Assembly: GCA_947561715.1 (NCBI GenBank)
Contig: OX387203.1
Coordinates: 2,728,001-2,792,000, forward strand
Length of the DNA: 64,000 nt
DNA from: Ascidia mentula
Lineage: Eukaryota > Chordata > Ascidiacea > Phlebobranchia > Ascidiidae
Direction: 5' to 3'
Below, in pieces: positions 24,110-37,100 of the stretch. The translations under genes were made by a program, and so were the position numbers. The notes below the pieces were generated by a model. It did not search any database, was not told the DNA's origin, and was given only the letters and a program-made list of their open reading frames with translations. How positions within the stretch are numbered: the stretch's first letter is position 1; each line of letters begins with the position of its first letter.

Positions 24110-27100
24110 TGTCAAGCATATCGTGGTTGTGATTGCAGTTTGTGTTTACGCAAGTAATCATGTTTACATTGCAGCGTTCGCCGGCAAACTAATATTGACC
24201 TTTGCTTTAGTTGACAAAACAGAGATACAACTGGTGGATTCAAAAGGCTGACTGGGTGGAACTTGGTCCCTATTGGATTGGTGATATGTAATATATAATA
24301 AAAATTATATTAAAACTACACTTCATCTCAAGCAGAAGTATTGACGGTTGTATGTGTACACATCAATTCAATTCAGTTTATTCATCATGTTCTGTATCAT
24401 TTCTACAAGACAAATGGCGTTACTGGGATATTGGATGGTTGGTAATATTTCATATTTTATTATTTGGTTATACTTTTGTTTAGAAATTATATTGTTTTTT
24501 ATTTCAACACAATTATTTGTAACATAAACAAATAATTCCTAATATACATTACTCTTTATTGTCCAAACTGAAATTCTCTGGTAGAAAATATTCATACTTT
24601 AATGATGATTTTATGACTGCACTGCATGCCATTTTTTTCACAGTTTAAAATATTTTGACTTTATCAGGACGCAGTAAAGGAGTTAGTGGACAATCTTTGG
24701 CCTGTGTTCATCTATTGTGTATTTTTCGCGTGTAAATTGAGCACAAATGGTGCCACAGTGTGCAACCCTAATAGCACTACATCAGTCGCGGTTGGCTACC
24801 GCTCGGTATTGGGAACTAGGTTTTTGAGTGTTACACTAATCCCAAGGTAATAAAAGTCACCTGTGTTCACACAAATGAAGAAACAGACTTCAAGTCCAAA
24901 CTGGATTGCTATGGAAAAATCGTGAGATAATTGTCGGGTACTGCGGCTGTCAGAGGTGGGCGTTTGCCCCGCGCTGTTCTTTTTTCTTCGCGTCGATCCG
25001 TATTTCTGATAAGGAGCGTGCACCTTCACGACCTACCTGGCCCACATTCCATGCCATTGTGTCATGCGCCAGTCGTCCAATTGTATTGTCCACCTGTACT
25101 AAATGCACACAAGTGGATTATATCAGGTGAAATCTGCTTACTTGGTAATCGCATTAATGTGCAATGCACGCGTGGCCCTTATCACAGCACGGTTCTCCCT
25201 GATAGAATTCGAAATATTGTCTGGTACTATAGCTGGCACATTTGCAAGGTTGGTTATGCCCCTACAAATAGTGTAAGTAAGGTTACTGAAGTCACCACAT
25301 GCACATTTGTGTAAAGCAGAAGTTCCCAAAGGTGATTTGCTTTAATGTTGTTGGTGCGACGCAAGCTAGCTAGTAGGCTTCAGACGAAATTATTTCCCTG
25401 ATATAAAAACACAATTTACGTGTGTCCGCAAACGCGTTCACTGAAAACACACCGTAAGAATCTTTCAAATCGGTGAACAATTTTTCACGTTCTGGTTATC
25501 ACGGTTTGTTACGCTTGGTTGTGTTACTTGTTGATGAAAGTGGGGTAGCACTTGTGTAAAGAAAGTAAAATTACGGTGCGAATGTGACAGAGTGCCCCGA
25601 GACTGCACATCCATGGCTACGTCAAAACATGAATAATTAATTGGTATTTTATGTAAATATCCTCCCAATTAAACGCGAGTTAGAACGACCAAACTTAACG
25701 CTAACGAGGACGAGGTGTGTGGTATTTATGAGCAGCGGTAGAGAAATCAAAAAGAATTGGTTACGCATCCTGATGATTTTTCGATACTTCTCTGCGGTGA
25801 CTTTGAGATTTGCAGTTAGAATAGCAGAGCGGTTGGCTGAGTTTAGCCACCACATCAATACATTTTTCACATTTACAAGCGAACATTCGCCCTTTTATTT
25901 ACGCCTTGACTTTACCCACAATATTGTAGTTGGCTTTCATTCAGTTGCTTATTACGTGTCGAAAAGTATTGATGTGAAAGTAACTTGGACGCAAATAGGT
26001 TGCGTGCAGTTTGTTGACAGCCTCGATAACCTTTTCGTACAGTCACAGTGACTCAATTAAAATGCGGAACCAAACGTTCAGTGGTGTGGAAAAGAGGAAC
26101 CGTTACCAAAGTTTCACCTCTCACCTGTAGAAGCACACCGCCACAAGCAATACAAATTCCACAGATTATGATCATTTCCTTGAAGTGTCATTCTCCCAGG
26201 CGATATACAAACGTTCACTTTACGTACTAAATAACGTTCAAACATTCTCAGTGATCTGAATTGAAGGCCAAAAACGAATAAAATAAATTATCGCCGATGA
26301 ATACGAACAACAAATAAAATGACGTGGGCACCGATAAAACCATAAGGGTTATCGAGACAGGCGCCTATACGTGAATGTAATTTCCTCAAGGGGAATCACG
26401 GTCTGTCGTAGGATCACACCCAAAAAGCCTTCTATCTTGAATGGTTTATTTCAGTACAACTAAACAGGGGTGGGACTCATGTATTGTAGCATTCGGTTTT
26501 CTCACCAACAGCATGGCATAGTAACCGCGGGAATACTGTGCTCGGAGTAAAACATAGACCTATATATACGGTTGTTGACAACCAGTTCGCTTAGGTCATC
26601 ACATGAGTATCCCCTGCCCACCTTAACAACATTTACGAACAGCAATGTATCAGTATGCCGTAACGTGAAAACTGAAAATAGGCTTTGACCACCAGGTATC
26701 ATAATGAATTATGAATCTGACGCTCTTCTGGTGGAGAACAACAAATATACACCTTTTGTTTAAAAAAGATTGTATTTTCTGACGTTTCGCCTGTAAAACA
26801 CACATGGGTTCGCTTCGCTACTGTGTTTGTTTTATTCTCTGAAGAAGCCTAGTCGTACGTACAGGCGAAACGTCAGAAAATACAATCTTTTTTAGTTATA
26901 GTTATGTCAACACACTAAAGAGGGAAGTACAAGCATAGCGACTTACGAGAACGAATGTTAAAATCAACGCAACGACATGAATCCATTAGTCAACTTGGCA
27001 TTGAGCGCATGTGTAACCGCAAGAGTTGTTGGGAAAATGTAACGGAAACCAATGACGTAATTCGTTGCGTGTCAAATTATTCGCTGCCTTTTCGCCTAAC

Positions 27101-28262
27101 CTTTTGGATTGTTTGTAGGTTTGTACGCGAAAAGGTAGCCAGTATTGCGAATGATTCAGGCACAAACAAACACATCGTTTGCTTCTTTTATCAAGCAGTA
27201 CCGTGTATAAAAACTTATTTAGCTTCTTTCTGGTTATTTGCCACGGATCATGTAACGAAATTGGGTTCTGTTGGATGCGGCATACAGTATTGATTCATGT
27301 TGGGTGAATAAATTCATTACACAGTAGTCGCACTGTCTCGGTAACATGCGGAACCAAAAAGAGGAACCGATACTAACATTCCCGCCCACCTCGTGTGTGG
27401 AGCCCAACCACAAAAAGAGGAACCATTCGCATTTAATGATGCGAATGGTGATGCGTGCAGTCGTTGGGCCGCGCACCGAACTCATTTTCAGATCCCCTTC
27501 TGAAGTTGTTTACCAGACTGCTATAAAAACTGGTAGAAGAAGTTCGTTTTCATATGTCGCTTTACTGCAGCGAATGCAACAGGTGTAGAACATCAACTAG
27601 GCTCTTGTATATTGCACTATAGGTCATACAAAAGTTGTGGAGCGTTACTAGATACGGCGTGGGGATATGAACGTGCAAACTATATGGAAAATTGAGATGC
27701 GACTCATTGAAGTATTTTGTAAGATATTGTAACTTAAATGAATGCTAAGTACTCATAAAAGTTCAGTGCATAAACAGTAGTTAGTGTTCAGTTAGGTAAA
27801 TTGTGCTCCGAGCTTGGCAACGAAATTTGACACGGCGTTGCCAAGCCCAGCGTTAGTATTATCTAGATTAGACATGAAGTAATGAGAGACCAAAGGAGCT
27901 CGTTTTGACAACATGTAGTAGATACCATTACCAACTGAAGATCAAATATCCAACGACAAGGCGTTAACCGAAATTAAAATAACAGCAAAATTTGCGAGGA
28001 TTTTTTCACTAACTTGACATTAAATGAACTCTCTCGCAATGACGACAGCAGTGTCCTGTTGAGTTACACTCAACTGGAAATAACTATGCACCATTTTGCT
28101 ACATTATGGCGTATACATTTTTTCCGGGGCAGGCCTTTACCATCGCATTGTAAGCTTGCAAATTTATTACCACAATGTAATTTTTACACCAAATGGATTT
28201 TGACCATTTTGTGCACAGATTTAACTCACCTTTTTCGTGTTACTTTTACACGAGTTAACATA
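24110..28262. other. Intergenic region
   Basis: About 4 kb with no gene I can support. It contains the inverted-repeat element at 26762-26893. Short open frames on both strands lack domains and consistent splice sites. Confidence 0.45.
26762..26893. mobile_element. Inverted-repeat element with hammerhead-like core
   Basis: Left arm 26762-26795 and right arm 26860-26893 are perfect or nearly perfect 34-bp inverted copies (tgtattttctgacgtttcgc inward). Plus strand 26839-26871 reads CTGAAGA, A, GCC ... GGC, GAAACG: core layout of a hammerhead ribozyme with position 7 (a free position) as A and one extra A before the stem. It resembles hammerhead motifs reported in Penelope-like elements. No reverse transcriptase is nearby. 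Confidence 0.6.
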
Positions 28263-29415
28263 ATGGGTGAAGTCGTAGAAAACCAACTCTGTCGTCATTT
28301 TGCCACGGTTGTGGTGCTCGGTTTAGGAGGTGTGTCAGAGCGTATCGGACGAGCCGACGCGCGCGCTTTGCGTGAAACAATTTTCGGTCTCGACTACGAA
28401 TCCTGGCGCCTGAAAATTTTCACCAACATTTCAACTGTGCTGGACGAAATGAACAAAACCCGAGACCAGGAGTTACTGCGAGAAATTATCCGGGAAGTCG
28501 TCTCGATTCCGAAAATAAGCCCTTGCGACAAAGTGAGTTTAGTAATCTTCGCTCATAGCCACGGCGCGAAAATGGTCAACGAAGCCCTACAACAGATTCG
28601 TCATGAAAAAACCCCGGAGGAGTACGACCAGATTGCGAAAAAGATGGCGATTGTAACACTCGGCGGTGTAACGTTTATTAATCCGACTATGGCCAAGGTG
28701 AGGTTTAAGAAATAAAGGAAATAGTACATTATTCTTGTAATTGTTACTACATTGTATCATAATACCCTTGAGTTCAATGATTTTGGTGTCCTCTTTGCTT
28801 CTCTGCGGTATCACAATAATATAAAGCCTTACGACCTTAATCCATGACCCTATAGCTCTAAAACACTGAGCTATACCGGTGTTGAACGATCATTTTGGAC
28901 ACTAGAGAGATTGCACTACACATAAGAGTGATATTTAACATATTGGTCTGACGCTGTCCCAGCTAAAAGCGGTTTTGATCTACACCGACCAATATCGCGA
29001 TACCTTTTGCTGTCTTCAGGTCGTTCTGAACGTCGAGAGTGAAAACGATTTGCATGCTAAAGCAGCAGTGACCGTCGGACTTGGCAGTCACAACGAAGAA
29101 TCAATGAAAGTGGGCCCATTTAAAAATCATAGATGTATGTGTTGCGTTCCAAAGGAAATGAGGCCTCCAGAACAATCACCATCCCCGCCAATCTCAAAGG
29201 CATCAAACTCAAATAGCGGTTTAGGTTTCAGGGAGATGCTCAAGTTTGTGCCCCAGTTTTTGCATTCAACCAAAGTAACGGGGCATTACATAAGTGATTA
29301 CGTGCTCTGCAAAAAATGGAGAAAAGATCTGCAAGCAAGACTTGGTGTAATCCTGCCTGGGACTTGCTCTTGCGGAGAAGAACCGCCACGGGGCGACGGA
29401 CAAACTGAACTTTAG
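28263..29415 (+). CDS. Alpha/beta-hydrolase-like protein, tandem paralog 1
   Basis: Exons 28263-28697 and 29020-29415 (GT-AG, phase 0) give 276 aa. The start at 28263 aligns the N-terminus with the downstream paralog (VVVLGLGG versus YYVAGIGG); the frame stays open for 249 bases further upstream but that part has no counterpart. The segment SLVIFAHSHGAKMV looks like a nucleophile elbow, with Ser99 in A-H-S-H-G-A (variant of G-x-S-x-G). AIVTLGGV follows as a likely beta strand, then LNVESEND with candidate Asp155, and HYISDY with candidate His234, in the order Ser-Asp-His. Cys-rich RCMCC at ~183-187 and CSCG near the end are shared in type with the paralog. No signal peptide or membrane segment is seen, so it is probably cytosolic. 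The family is not recognised and the substrate is unknown. Confidence 0.8.
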
Positions 29416-29418
29416 ATA

Positions 29419-29424
29419 AATAAA
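29419..29424 (+). terminator. Polyadenylation signal of hydrolase-like paralog 1
   Basis: AATAAA beginning 4 bases after the stop codon, giving an extremely short 3' UTR. It is the only canonical hexamer close by. Confidence 0.5.
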
Positions 29425-29764
29425 ATTTAATTTACATAGATTGCTGTCTTTGGAGTCACCTATCGTAATGCTTGCGTTTATTTCATTGTTAAACGTGAGC
29501 TGTGTCGTCATAAAATATCCAAAAATCACGCTGTGTAAATACCGCTAACAGTAAATCAAGGCTGTGTTGTGGTTCTAGTTTATAAAAAACATTTTGATGA
29601 ATCTGTTTTGTATAATGTTGTTCAGTTTTATATCGTGATTAGTACATACAAAATTCCTTTAAAAAACATTGAAAACGTTTAAATGTTTGCTCATTTTTAT
29701 CATTTTACGCGATTATCACTGTTTAATTCTGTTTCAGGTGATAGTAGTGATAACATAGCCCACA

Positions 29765-30683
29765 ATGCTTTGCAAAGGTTTCCACTGCTACTACGTGGCT
29801 GGCATCGGAGGAACGAATCCGAACGACTTTAGAAGAGAAGTTACCACAATGAGGGAGACGATATTCGGTCTAGCATGCGACGAGAGTCAAATTTCAGTTC
29901 TGACAAATAAAACCGACCCCCTCTCGGTCCTTCTATCAACACGGGATGAAGATTTGTTCAAAACAATCAAGAAAAAGGCACAAGCAAGTCGATCCTCAAA
30001 ATGCCGCGGTATAAGAATCGTGTGGTTCGCCCACAGTCACGGCGCCAAGATGGTGGTCGATGCTTACCGTGAAATGAAGAGTTTGTCGTACTTTAGGGAG
30101 ATTTGCAACGCATCCGCCATTATTACAATTGGAGGAATTTCACTAGCTGATAAATCTCTTGCCCAAGTAAGTTGTAATATGCATATCATGCCTTAAAATC
30201 TCGAAAACACTGCAGTTGCAAAGCGCTAAATGTTATACATCTCTTCTAACACAATTTGGTCAGTAAGGTTTTGACGAGCATGGAAACAAAGTAAAACAAT
30301 AACGACAAGTAGGGTCAAAACCGATTATTTTTTATTTGGCAATGCAGATCACTCTGAACGTAATGTTTAAGAACGACAAAATCGCTCAAGACACAGCGAA
30401 CGCTGTTGGAGAGACTGATGGCGACACCCTGCTAATTGGACCTTTCGAAAACGCTACTTGCAAGTGCTGTGAGAGAGGAGAACCTCGCCACAATCCCGAA
30501 AAGAAACAGATAAGCAAGACCCATCCTTTGTTTGCTTGGTCTACTATGTCTTCCACTGCATCCTCGCAGTCGGTGAAAGGAGATAAAGCAGAGGCCGCTC
30601 ATTACATTTCTGAATATCTATCTTGTCGCCATTGGAGGGCGGAGGTGCAGAAATTATTGGGAACGCCGAACTGTCGGTGTTGA
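29765..30683 (+). CDS. Alpha/beta-hydrolase-like protein, tandem paralog 2
   Basis: Exons 29765-30166 and 30348-30683 (GT-AG, phase 0, same intron site as paralog 1) give 245 aa. It shares RETIFGL and FAHSHGAKMV exactly with paralog 1, plus a TIGGIS strand, LNVMFKND, GPF, CKCC, HYISEY and a terminal Cys-rich tail (NCRC). Candidate triad: Ser91, Asp144, His219. Its middle linker is shorter. A clear acceptor (gtttcag, ending 29737) lies 28 bases before the ATG, fitting either a 5' UTR intron or the spliced-leader acceptor used by ascidian mRNAs. The gap to paralog 1 is 349 bp, long for an ascidian operon. It arose by tandem duplication; identity outside the motifs is low, so the copy is old or fast-evolving. 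Confidence 0.8.
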
Positions 30684-33449
30684 ATCAAGCATTACCTATC
30701 ACGTGGTGATCGACATTGTCCCTGTTAAGTTCATGCTAGCTAGCTAACGTATAGCAAATGTTCAATCCAAATTTATGCCATAAATATTGACTTCTGTGCC
30801 GATTTTCAATCTTTTTTAACTCGCAGCTCTTTCTTTTCTTCAAAATTGAAAGTGCAACAAAAAATTGAAATTGGTTAATCCTTCGGTTTTTAAACGATGA
30901 TAACATGTAGCAAAAACTGTCAGAATCAGTCCAAAACTGCTAGCATAGAGTATTCAAATGATATTTTGTGGTCCACATAGCTCACAATGCGTCCAACATT
31001 TTCTTTGAATGGTTTTGCCCTCTTACAGACCACCAGTTTTTGCATTTCCTGCGGCCCACTGGCGGTGAAGCCATGCTCTAAATTGTGTTTGTTCTGGAAC
31101 ATAAGCGTTTGTAATCTATAAACAACTTTCCAGTGCTAAGTGTAAATACAATGCGGCTGTTTCTGTATATTAGAAAAGGAATCTACAAGTACAGCTGCTC
31201 ACAGTCTTGCAATAATTTAGAAAACGTCATATGCACATGTGGTAATGTTAAAGCAATCTCTGAAAAAACAAATACCAATGTTTAGAACAAGGTATCTATT
31301 TTTTAGTTCTAAACATCAAACTACATCACCCAAACAACATTGCTTACAATTACTCATCTCACACAATTGGCAAATTTTATTTTCGGATTCAGGCCTTCAC
31401 AGCATACACACAAATATATTTCCATACGAATATTGCATGTGGTCCATTCAACCGGCGCTAGGCGCTGTTGCTGTGGCGAAACGTAATAGATTTTTGCGCC
31501 GAAATAATCGTGGACACCCCTGCACCAGAACTAAAGTCTACTGTTGCATTGCACTTGGAAATATTGGCGGACGGTAAGGGGTAATGGGCTTAACGCAAGA
31601 AAAATGCATTCGATTATCAATTTCATACTACAAAAACCGTTTTTACAATTAACGATGGAAAATTGTTGATGTCTCCATACGTTTTTATAAACACAAAACC
31701 CATGTTGTATAACAGTTGTGAAACGCGTATTGTGATTTTACATCAAGATATGTTTGAGGATAAGACAACGCCCATGTGTTTGTCTCTTTGTACAGTAGGC
31801 CTATACACAAAGTATAGAACGACTAAAATAATAACAGTTGAGTATGTACAGCATGTAATACGCGTGCAGAAAACATGGCATTGTTTTTAATTTCCTTGTA
31901 ATTTACAAATTAGTTATGGGTTCAGGTATTGGTGCGGATTGCTCTACGGTGTGGATGAACAAACACTTAAACACCTGTATGTCTTTGTACCAACTAGTGA
32001 TCTGAACAGCAGTGTAATACCAGTGAAACACATTTATAAGCATTTATACCAATTGTTAAAAGGTGTAGCAATCAATTGCACAAGAAATGCCTTGGGCAAG
32101 TTCAGTTATTCGTCTGGTTATCGTTTTACGTGCCAGACATTGTGAAAGCAAGAATACACAAAAGAGATTTTTTTCAGTAAAGGCAGAAAATTGACACAAG
32201 GAAGCGATTTGCAGCCAGAAAACACTGTGCATAGCTGCGGTAGATATGTACCAAAGTGATCATGTCTCTGACCGGCAAACAATATTTACAAAGAACTCGG
32301 CGCCGATATCAGTTGCTTGTGAATACAATGCCAATCTTCATTGGCGTTGTCGCCGTCCGTTGGCATGGTGACACGATGACGTCATCTGTATAAAGTAAAT
32401 TTTTATGATTAAAACGATTGTTAAAGTTTTTCATTTTCATTGCAAACCTTCCCGCCACCACTAATCAAAACAAACAATCCAACCTGTTACCAGTTTTGCT
32501 CCTTGGCGACACCTTGCGGCTGTTTTTTTAATTTTTTCATAATGCTGGTGGCGCTATGAAGCAACTTCTCCGCAGTTATGGTTGAACAGGCTACGGCGAC
32601 CGTCAATTCGAAAATGCGAGTTGGCGATAACGATAGAACGTCCACCCTACATTTCCGAATAGGCGGTCGGAAGCTCACTTTCATCACGTTTCTTCTTCAA
32701 AACGGCAACTTACTTCTGTATTACACTTGTTTGTGTCTTTTCTGGTATATATGATGGTGATATGGATGGATTTTGTGAAAATTATTGGCCTTACCCTTAT
32801 ATGGAGTTGCACATTTGTTTTTTTATGTCAGTTGTTCCAATGAAATCAAAAAATATGTAAGATAACTTTTGTAGTTGGTATAAAAGTTCTCAAAAAGTTT
32901 ATAAAACAACAAATAGGTAAGTTTGCGGAGTTTTGTTGGAAAGTAGTTTAGAACCGTTTTACACGACGTAGTGCAGTTTTTGCGGTCGAACAAAACCATG
33001 TTAGTGTGCTGCACCCACCGAAGTTAGCTGTATGTTTGAGCGCGAAGCTAACCTAGTAGATGAAGCAACCCACTTTGGCAAACATGTATATATTTTGCAA
33101 AAGTTTAATAATAAAGTTTAGTTTTTTCAGACAGGCATCTTTTTTTTATCAGGTTATAACCTATTTTTGGCAATTAGCAAAATGCTTTGTATACAGTATT
33201 TTTGAAGGACCAAGGTATGTGATAACGTTTAGACAGACAAAAGTAATAGCATCCGTTAGATTATGCTTGATACTACAGCAAACACCATTTGTATGGTTTA
33301 CATGCATTCCAGTCTAACTACTGCATGCAAACTTAACCGATTGGACGACTCTTTTCCCTCGTTTGTGTGTCGAGCTTAAAAAATGGGCACTTTTAGGGTA
33401 TTTCAAACATGAGAATGCACTAGAAAGACCTACAACCACGTGACTGCGT

Positions 33450-33482
33450 TCAGCATTGCGATTGGCCATTTGTGATCATGTG
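33450..33482 (+). repeat. Duplicated CCAAT/E-box segment, copy 1
   Basis: The segment ttgcgattggccatttgtga recurs at 33832-33866 with small differences. It includes an inverted CCAAT (attgg) and an adjacent catgtg/cacgtg E-box. The copies are 380 bp apart in direct orientation. Confidence 0.5.
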
Positions 33483-33831
33483 ATTTATCACACATCGGAG
33501 CGCAAATCATCACTACGTATAACAACTTATCATTTCAACGTCATTTACTTGAATTTAGTCTAGGTTCCGTTGGAAAGACTATTAGTCATTTTATTTCATG
33601 ATGTAAAGTTTTAAAATACTTCTTAATTTTATGTTAGAAAACCTAGCTTTGAGTTTGTTTATACTTTTTTCCTACAATGCCACCATTACTTTTTCTCTAA
33701 CACCACAAACGTCATACTTGTCAAGTTTCCAATTGCGTCTTTTCATTTCCCGTCGTGTCCTGCTTTGTGTACAAGGTTTAAACATGCCAGGTTTCACAAT
33801 AGCCGCACAACAAATTACGTCACCGTCTACT

Positions 33832-33866
33832 TTCAGTATTGCGATTGGCCATTTTGTGATCACGTG
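33832..33866 (+). repeat. Duplicated CCAAT/E-box segment, copy 2
   Basis: Second copy of the 33450-33482 segment; here the E-box reads cacgtg. Either part of a dispersed repeat or a locally duplicated regulatory module. Confidence 0.5.
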
Positions 33867-34114
33867 GTCGGTCACATACGGGTAACAGCAAGTCATCATG
33901 TTTTGTTCCCACCACCAATGCTAAGGTCACTGTTTGCGATAATTTATCGCTGGCGAATGCCAAATTTTCGTGTAGTATTACTGATGTTGGATAATCTATT
34001 AAGCTTATTGAATGATATTCATGAAACATTTAGGAATTTTGGGAAAAAATAGTTATTATCGAGTAGTTTTGGTAATTTGAATGCTTTAAATGAAAAAAAA
34101 AATAGTTTTCACTC

Positions 34115-34141
34115 CACCATCACCATCACCACCACCATCAT
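34115..34141. repeat. Trinucleotide microsatellite (CCA/TCA)
   Basis: Imperfect run of ccaccatcaccatcaccacc type triplets, about 27 bp. Non-coding context. Confidence 0.7.
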
Positions 34142-37100
34142 ATCTAATCGTCTACAAACTTCCATGCTTTTACTTCTTACCTTTTCACCAGGCTTCCCTA
34201 ACTCTGTGGGCCTTCGAGAAAAAAAAGTAGGTAAACATCTACATTGACTTTAATAAACACGAATTTGCCTTGATTTAAAAATCAGACCTATCATTGAACA
34301 TTTTTCTTTCTCGTTTTCATAAGTTTTCAGGTGGGTCAGATTGTCATCACGTTCTAAACTCATGTTCTATCCCTTCACCGTAAATCACACCACCAAACGT
34401 TATACCACAGTCTTATCGCCATCCTCCGATGAACTGTTCCTGCCACCACGAAAACAGCAACAAGGACGGGAAACCAGTAGACTGTTCGAGGGCTATCTAC
34501 AGTACAGGTTTCTTAAGTTCGATTCGCTTGGCCTGGTCGCGCTTAGGTGCGCATTTGTTTCCGCTAGCTAAACGCCGACTCAGACCAAGCATTGGGTATC
34601 TTTGCGCAGTCACTGCGATGCCTGGAAATTTACCTGGCCTCGCTGCTATAAGCGCTCTCAATGTGTCATCATCGCTCGTGTTTCAATAGTGATATCCATT
34701 TTGGCTCCCAACCAAAATATGTTTTGTGTCCTTATGTATATTATTATGTGGACACCCCTTATTAGTGACGAAAATTACGAAATTGCTGCTTTTACCAAAA
34801 AAACACGTCTTAAATCTCGATTATTTCTTTTATTTCGCTAACCCAGAAAGTGCGTGGAGCTTTCGTTAGTAATTTTCTGGGAGATAATTTGAACACAAGG
34901 ACATACTGCACCATATACAGGCCCCAAAACCTTGTTTAAAAAATAAACTAAATCTCATTTTTAAATTACTCAGTGGGTTCTAGTTCGTATTTCCGTAAAT
35001 AAGAAACCAAAGTAGAGAAAAACCCACCTTTGAAACATCAGTCATCATGGCGTCTTGCAACTTAACTTCTGATTCTCACTTGAATCATTTGCCGGACAAT
35101 TGTCGATCACATACTGCAGGTTTCTAACAGAGCTCCTATTGTGAAAAATAAGCATATTGGTCATATATTAAACAAAAAAATATACTTGCTTCCTCTGATT
35201 TTTAGTTGTGCTTTATTGCTCCAAAATAAACTATTACGCAAGAATGAAACCAATTTTATTTGTTTTACACGACCAGTGACAGAGAACTTATCAAAGACAA
35301 ACAAGCTTTGCCGACAAAATTAAAAATCCTTTTGTAATTTCGAAAAATCGGAGGCTTTGGATTGTTTTTATGTACACCTTACGTTTATTGCGTGCAGTTC
35401 TAATATTCAACTTCAACCAGCATACTTTACCACAGTCCCACCCTAACTCAACCCTAAGTCCGACGGAAAATCACAGGACCCGTGCATCGCACCACGCATC
35501 ACCCTGTCGTGTTCCCAAAACTCGTTTTTCATCCCGCGCTACATCATCAACAATAGAAGCGCGCAGAGTGGATGAGATTTGATTACGGCTCTGACGTACC
35601 GCCCTTCATTCACAGCCCGGCTGTTTTGGTAACAAGTACCCTTTGTGAGCTATCGCGTTACGTGCGTTCGTCTTCGCACGCGAAAGGAGCAGGTCCCCGA
35701 TTTTCCATTAGTTGACAAACCGAATTTCGCGCGCCCAAACTTTGGCATTGTGTCGCTGTTTTGTTGCGCCACATGCTTGTATGCTTTTCTGGCCGGTGTT
35801 TGTATGGGGAAATCAGCGCAACTGACGTTTGCTTCTGCTTCTAAAACACCACCACGTTTTGCACTGTATTATGTGCTGTCACCCAGCGCAACGTTGAATT
35901 GACCCTTATTAAAATTCTTGTTCTGTCATGCAAAGCGAGATTGTTATATATTATTGGCGCACTTGCTGCCTATTTATTTTCGCGCATTCATAATCTATGC
36001 GAAAGACGGTTTTTGCAGGTTTAAACGGAGAGAGTTTTCTTCATTTTAACCCATAGCGATTTCTGTAATTGTCTTCAATCACGTCCAGATACGTTTTGTC
36101 GGTGACTTTTGAGAAACCAATGCAAACTTACTCTCTATCAGCTGCACTAAAACACCCGCTTCGCCAACGACTCAAACCCCAGTGCTCGAAACTGTGCTCC
36201 CTCGCCGCCCGTACCTCGTCTCCGTCATTGGAGCAGAACGAGCTCGGTGTTACGTCACAACGGTGTGTCGCCGCTCCCTGATTTTCTCGAATTATATCGC
36301 TACTCGTCCTATTGTCGACGATCCCAATTTCGCGACGCAATGCGGTTTCCACGGCAACCGGAAATGGCATCTAGCGTCGTTTTTTTATCTTCGTTCTGTA
36401 TATCCTCAAAGTTTAAGGCGAGCGGTCTTGCGCGACCCGACGCCAAAAGGTGCTTTAAAAGATAGGGAACGATTCTCGATACTTCGCCGCGTTGTGACTT
36501 GTTTTGAAGCTCACCGAACCGTTAAATGCGCTTGCCCACGCACCCCCATAATTTTCCTTTTGATACGAAGTTGCGATTTTAGATGAAAAATCTCAGAAGA
36601 AAAGTAAATTGAGGGGAAAAACAGTCACTGTTGTTGAAAATTATCTTTAAATATGTAGAAAACCTCTTTAATTCAAGTCACCATCATTTTATATTCGAAA
36701 AGCGCCATTCGTGGCGGAATTTTATCATGGAAAAAATAGCACACAATTAACTACGCCAGACAATCACAAGAACGATCAATCAAATAGCGCAGGAACACAG
36801 AACTGCTTACCGCTGCTTTTTATAGCCTTATCTGGGCCTCTAAAAACAATCCCAAACAATTCAAAGGCTGAGCCATGGTCCTGCTGCACAATCAGGTGGC
36901 TTTGGGTTTAGTATTGCACTAAATCCAGCTATTGCTAAACGTAACAACAATGGCCGATCTCGCTTCGATGCGCCACTGAACAACACGCTTTTCGTCGGCC
37001 TTTGCATCGAAAATAGGTGCTTGTATCGAATTGCACCTAAGTGCACAGTAGGTCAACCAATACTGTAGCGGAATTCTTTTGTTGCGTGAAGTACCTACGC

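Noticed and set aside
32487-32687. Candidate coding first exon on the minus strand
   Set aside because: Good ATG and a possible donor at its end, but no following exon could be found.
36182-36586. 134-codon frame in a CpG-rich patch
   Set aside because: Open frames exist in several frames and both strands here, so it is probably due to composition.
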